This document shows, one piece after another, positions 13,411 to 14,704 of a stretch of DNA of 14,704 nt. The notes under the pieces were generated by a model, which saw nothing but the letters and a program-made list of their open reading frames with translations, had not been told where the DNA came from and searched no databases. The first letter of the stretch is position 1; each line of letters opens with the position of its first letter. The translations under genes and the position numbers were made by a program. Source of the DNA: CAZTVN01 sp964617145 (GTDB lineage: Bacteria > Patescibacteriota > Gracilibacteria > UBA1369 > JACRIC01); assembly GCA_964617145.1 (NCBI GenBank), contig CAZTVN010000031.1, forward strand, positions 1-14,704, read 5' to 3'.

Positions 13411-14589
13411 ATGAAATCTTTCTGGAATAGCCTTCAAAAACCCATTTTTGTTTTAGCTCCCATGGCCGATGTCACCGACTGCGCTTTTCGTGAAATTATC
13501 GCACAATATGGGAAACCCGATGTTTTTTTTACAGAATTTGTCTCAACCGATGGTCTTTGCTCAATTGGCCGAGAGCATCTTATGGTTGATCTTGCCTATA
13601 CCGAAAGACAACGGCCGATTGTGGCGCAAATCTGGGGTTCAAACCCTCAACATTTTTACGAAACGGCGCAACTTCTTTTGAAACTTGGTTTTGATGGCAT
13701 CGATATCAATATGGGCTGTCCCGATAAAAATGTTTGCAAACAAGGCGGCGGAGCGTATCTTATAAAAAATCCAAAACTTGCGAAAGACATTATCCGAGCC
13801 ACTCAAAAAGGAGCGCCAAAACTTCCCGTTTCTATAAAAATTCGTCTGGGATATCAGAGCGATATGATCGAAGAATGGATTACTCATGTCCTTGAAGCTG
13901 AGCCTCAAGTTATCACTATTCATGGAAGGACGAAAAAGGAAATGTCCGATGTTCCTACTCATTGGGATCGTATTAAAGAAGGTGTTCGAATCACCCGAAA
14001 AATGCGCAGCAAAACGCTTATATTTGGAAATGGTGATGTTCAAAATCTTGATGATGCTCTTTCTAAAGTTCGCGATTATGAGGTTGACGGTGTCATGCTG
14101 GGACGAGCGATTTTTGGTAATCCATGGCTCTTTAATCGAGAAAAAAATATTTCTAAAATTTCTCTGCGCGAACGTTTTTCGGTCATGATCGAACATACGC
14201 GTCTTTTTAAAGAGCTTTTTGTCTGCGATGAGATTGGAAGTTGTGGAGACGGCCACGGCGGTACAGATCGTAGGATCGGCAGCGATGGCAACTTCAACAA
14301 CAAAGACGGCAGCAGGGTGGATAAAATCAGCAATCATAGCACGAACACCGCAGGAAAAAAAGGCAACGATCTTACATCTTCTCTTAATTTTTTTTCACCT
14401 CACCTTTTGCGATTTCCACCATTTGTTGATGCACTCAAAAAAGGTTTTTTTCACAAAAATTTTTCCATCATGAAAAAACATTATAAAGCCTATGTTTCAG
14501 GTTTTTCTGGAGCGAAGGAATTACGAATGAAGCTTATGGAGGCGCAGAGTGCGCAGCAGGTTGAGGGTATTATTTCAAGTTTTTCATGA
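13411..14589 (+). CDS. tRNA-dihydrouridine synthase with an internal insertion
   Basis: Dus enzymes use FMN and NADPH to reduce uridines in the D-loop of tRNA. The TIM barrel opens PIFVLAPMADVTDCAFRE (11-28). FMN-contact motifs follow: AQIWGSNP (72-79), KIRLG (143-147), TIHGRTKKEMSD (169-180), GNGDV (206-210) and LGRAIFGNPW (230-239). The catalytic Cys is C103 in MGCPDKNVCKQGGGAYLI. The C-terminal helical RNA-binding domain (HKNFSIMKKHYKAYVSGFSG and onward) is intact. Total length is 392, longer than the usual 320-350. The excess sits at about residues 271-338 between barrel and helical domain, a Gly/Asp/Asn/Ser-rich stretch encoded by noticeably more GC-rich DNA. The assignment to DusA, B or C is not made. 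The ATG at 13411 has no Shine-Dalgarno site. Confidence 0.9.
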   Translation: MKSFWNSLQKPIFVLAPMADVTDCAFREIIAQYGKPDVFFTEFVSTDGLCSIGREHLMVDLAYTERQRPIVAQIWGSNPQHFYETAQLLLKLGFDGIDINMGCPDKNVCKQGGGAYLIKNPKLAKDIIRATQKGAPKLPVSIKIRLGYQSDMIEEWITHVLEAEPQVITIHGRTKKEMSDVPTHWDRIKEGVRITRKMRSKTLIFGNGDVQNLDDALSKVRDYEVDGVMLGRAIFGNPWLFNREKNISKISLRERFSVMIEHTRLFKELFVCDEIGSCGDGHGGTDRRIGSDGNFNNKDGSRVDKISNHSTNTAGKKGNDLTSSLNFFSPHLLRFPPFVDALKKGFFHKNFSIMKKHYKAYVSGFSGAKELRMKLMEAQSAQQVEGIISSFS

Positions 14590-14649
14590 CACCTTTAAAA
14601 CCGAAATGTTTAAGGGAGTCCCCTAAAGAGGTGCTGAAAAAATCTCACA

Positions 14650-14702
14650 TAACTGCTCACAAGGAATCAACGGGGGTAAAAAAGCGGGCGGGGCTTTCCC
14701 TT
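14650..14702 (+). repeat. Right copy of the two-part repeat downstream of dus
   Basis: The blocks 14650-14665 (16 bp) and 14679-14702 (24 bp) are exact reverse complements of 187-202 and 162-185. A 13-nt spacer including CGGGGG replaces the single base found in the left copy. The repeat begins 60 nt after the dus stop and runs to within 2 nt of the window end, so it may continue beyond it. The intervening 14590-14649 holds AAGGGAGTCCCCT, a short self-complementary stretch, and no gene. Confidence 0.7.
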
Positions 14703-14704
14703 AA

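Noticed and set aside
13639..14337. 232-codon open frame on the minus strand
   Set aside because: It is wholly antisense to dus, whose conserved motifs are clear. The frame's product has no recognisable domain, and the opening comes from codon bias plus the GC-rich insertion.
14671..14694. G-quadruplex in the right-hand repeat (GGGGG, GGG, GGGG runs)
   Set aside because: Only three G-runs are within reach, and the left copy lacks the GGGGG run.
1..14704. CRISPR array, insertion sequence or prophage
   Set aside because: No regularly spaced repeats, transposase, integrase or phage structural motif was seen on either strand. The repeats found are isolated pairs.

Overview
This is a compact, AT-leaning bacterial segment of roughly 40% GC by eye. 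Most genes are housekeeping genes with short gaps. TGA is used as an ordinary stop (pdxT, nth, the GHKL ATPase gene, ogt-like and dus), so the standard bacterial code applies and the code-25 lineages (Gracilibacteria, SR1) are unlikely. Very few genes have a recognisable Shine-Dalgarno site. The small gene set, the one-domain methylguanine methyltransferase, the membrane-anchored PEBP protein and a CarB of the type shared by Bacteroidota and eukaryotes would fit an uncultured lineage such as a metabolically richer Patescibacteria/CPR member (for example Peregrinibacteria-like). That placement is a low-confidence inference.

Layout. Positions 1-81 hold the 3' end of a plus-strand gene. From 243 to about 8250 everything is on the minus strand. 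Reading in the direction of transcription: tRNA-Tyr; then comM (yifB-like) and carB; then pdxS-pdxT-folE-recR, which makes pyridoxal phosphate, starts the folate/pterin pathway and supplies the RecR repair protein. Upstream of tRNA-Tyr on the same strand lie a ferritin gene, then a two-gene unit encoding a GHKL ATPase and a STAS-like (DUF4325) protein that overlap by ATGA, then nth (endonuclease III). Divergent from nth, starting only 14 nt away, are plus-strand genes for a PEBP/YbhB-family protein and a short O6-methylguanine-DNA methyltransferase. A bidirectional terminator separates these from a minus-strand pair of secreted proteins, one PepSY-like and one golvesin/CBM-like. A 275-nt divergent control region with several symmetric elements precedes a plus-strand tRNA-dihydrouridine synthase gene that carries an unusual insertion.

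Regulation. A strong sigma70-type promoter (TTGACA-N18-TATATT) drives the ATPase/STAS pair. It is flanked and overlapped by three TACCG-type half-sites, two of them forming a 19-bp near-palindrome. An exact 38-bp repeat containing TTAACA-N18-CATAAT lies upstream of both comM and the secreted-protein pair and looks like a duplicated promoter cassette. A two-part repeat (24 bp + 16 bp) lies downstream of recR at the left end and downstream of dus at the right end, in the same orientation relative to the preceding gene.

The best candidates for something new are the ATPase/STAS partner-switching unit with its operator array, the secreted-protein pair with its complex dyad promoter region, the shared 38-bp promoter repeat and the shared 3' repeat. 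No CRISPR array, insertion sequence, rRNA or phage gene was seen.
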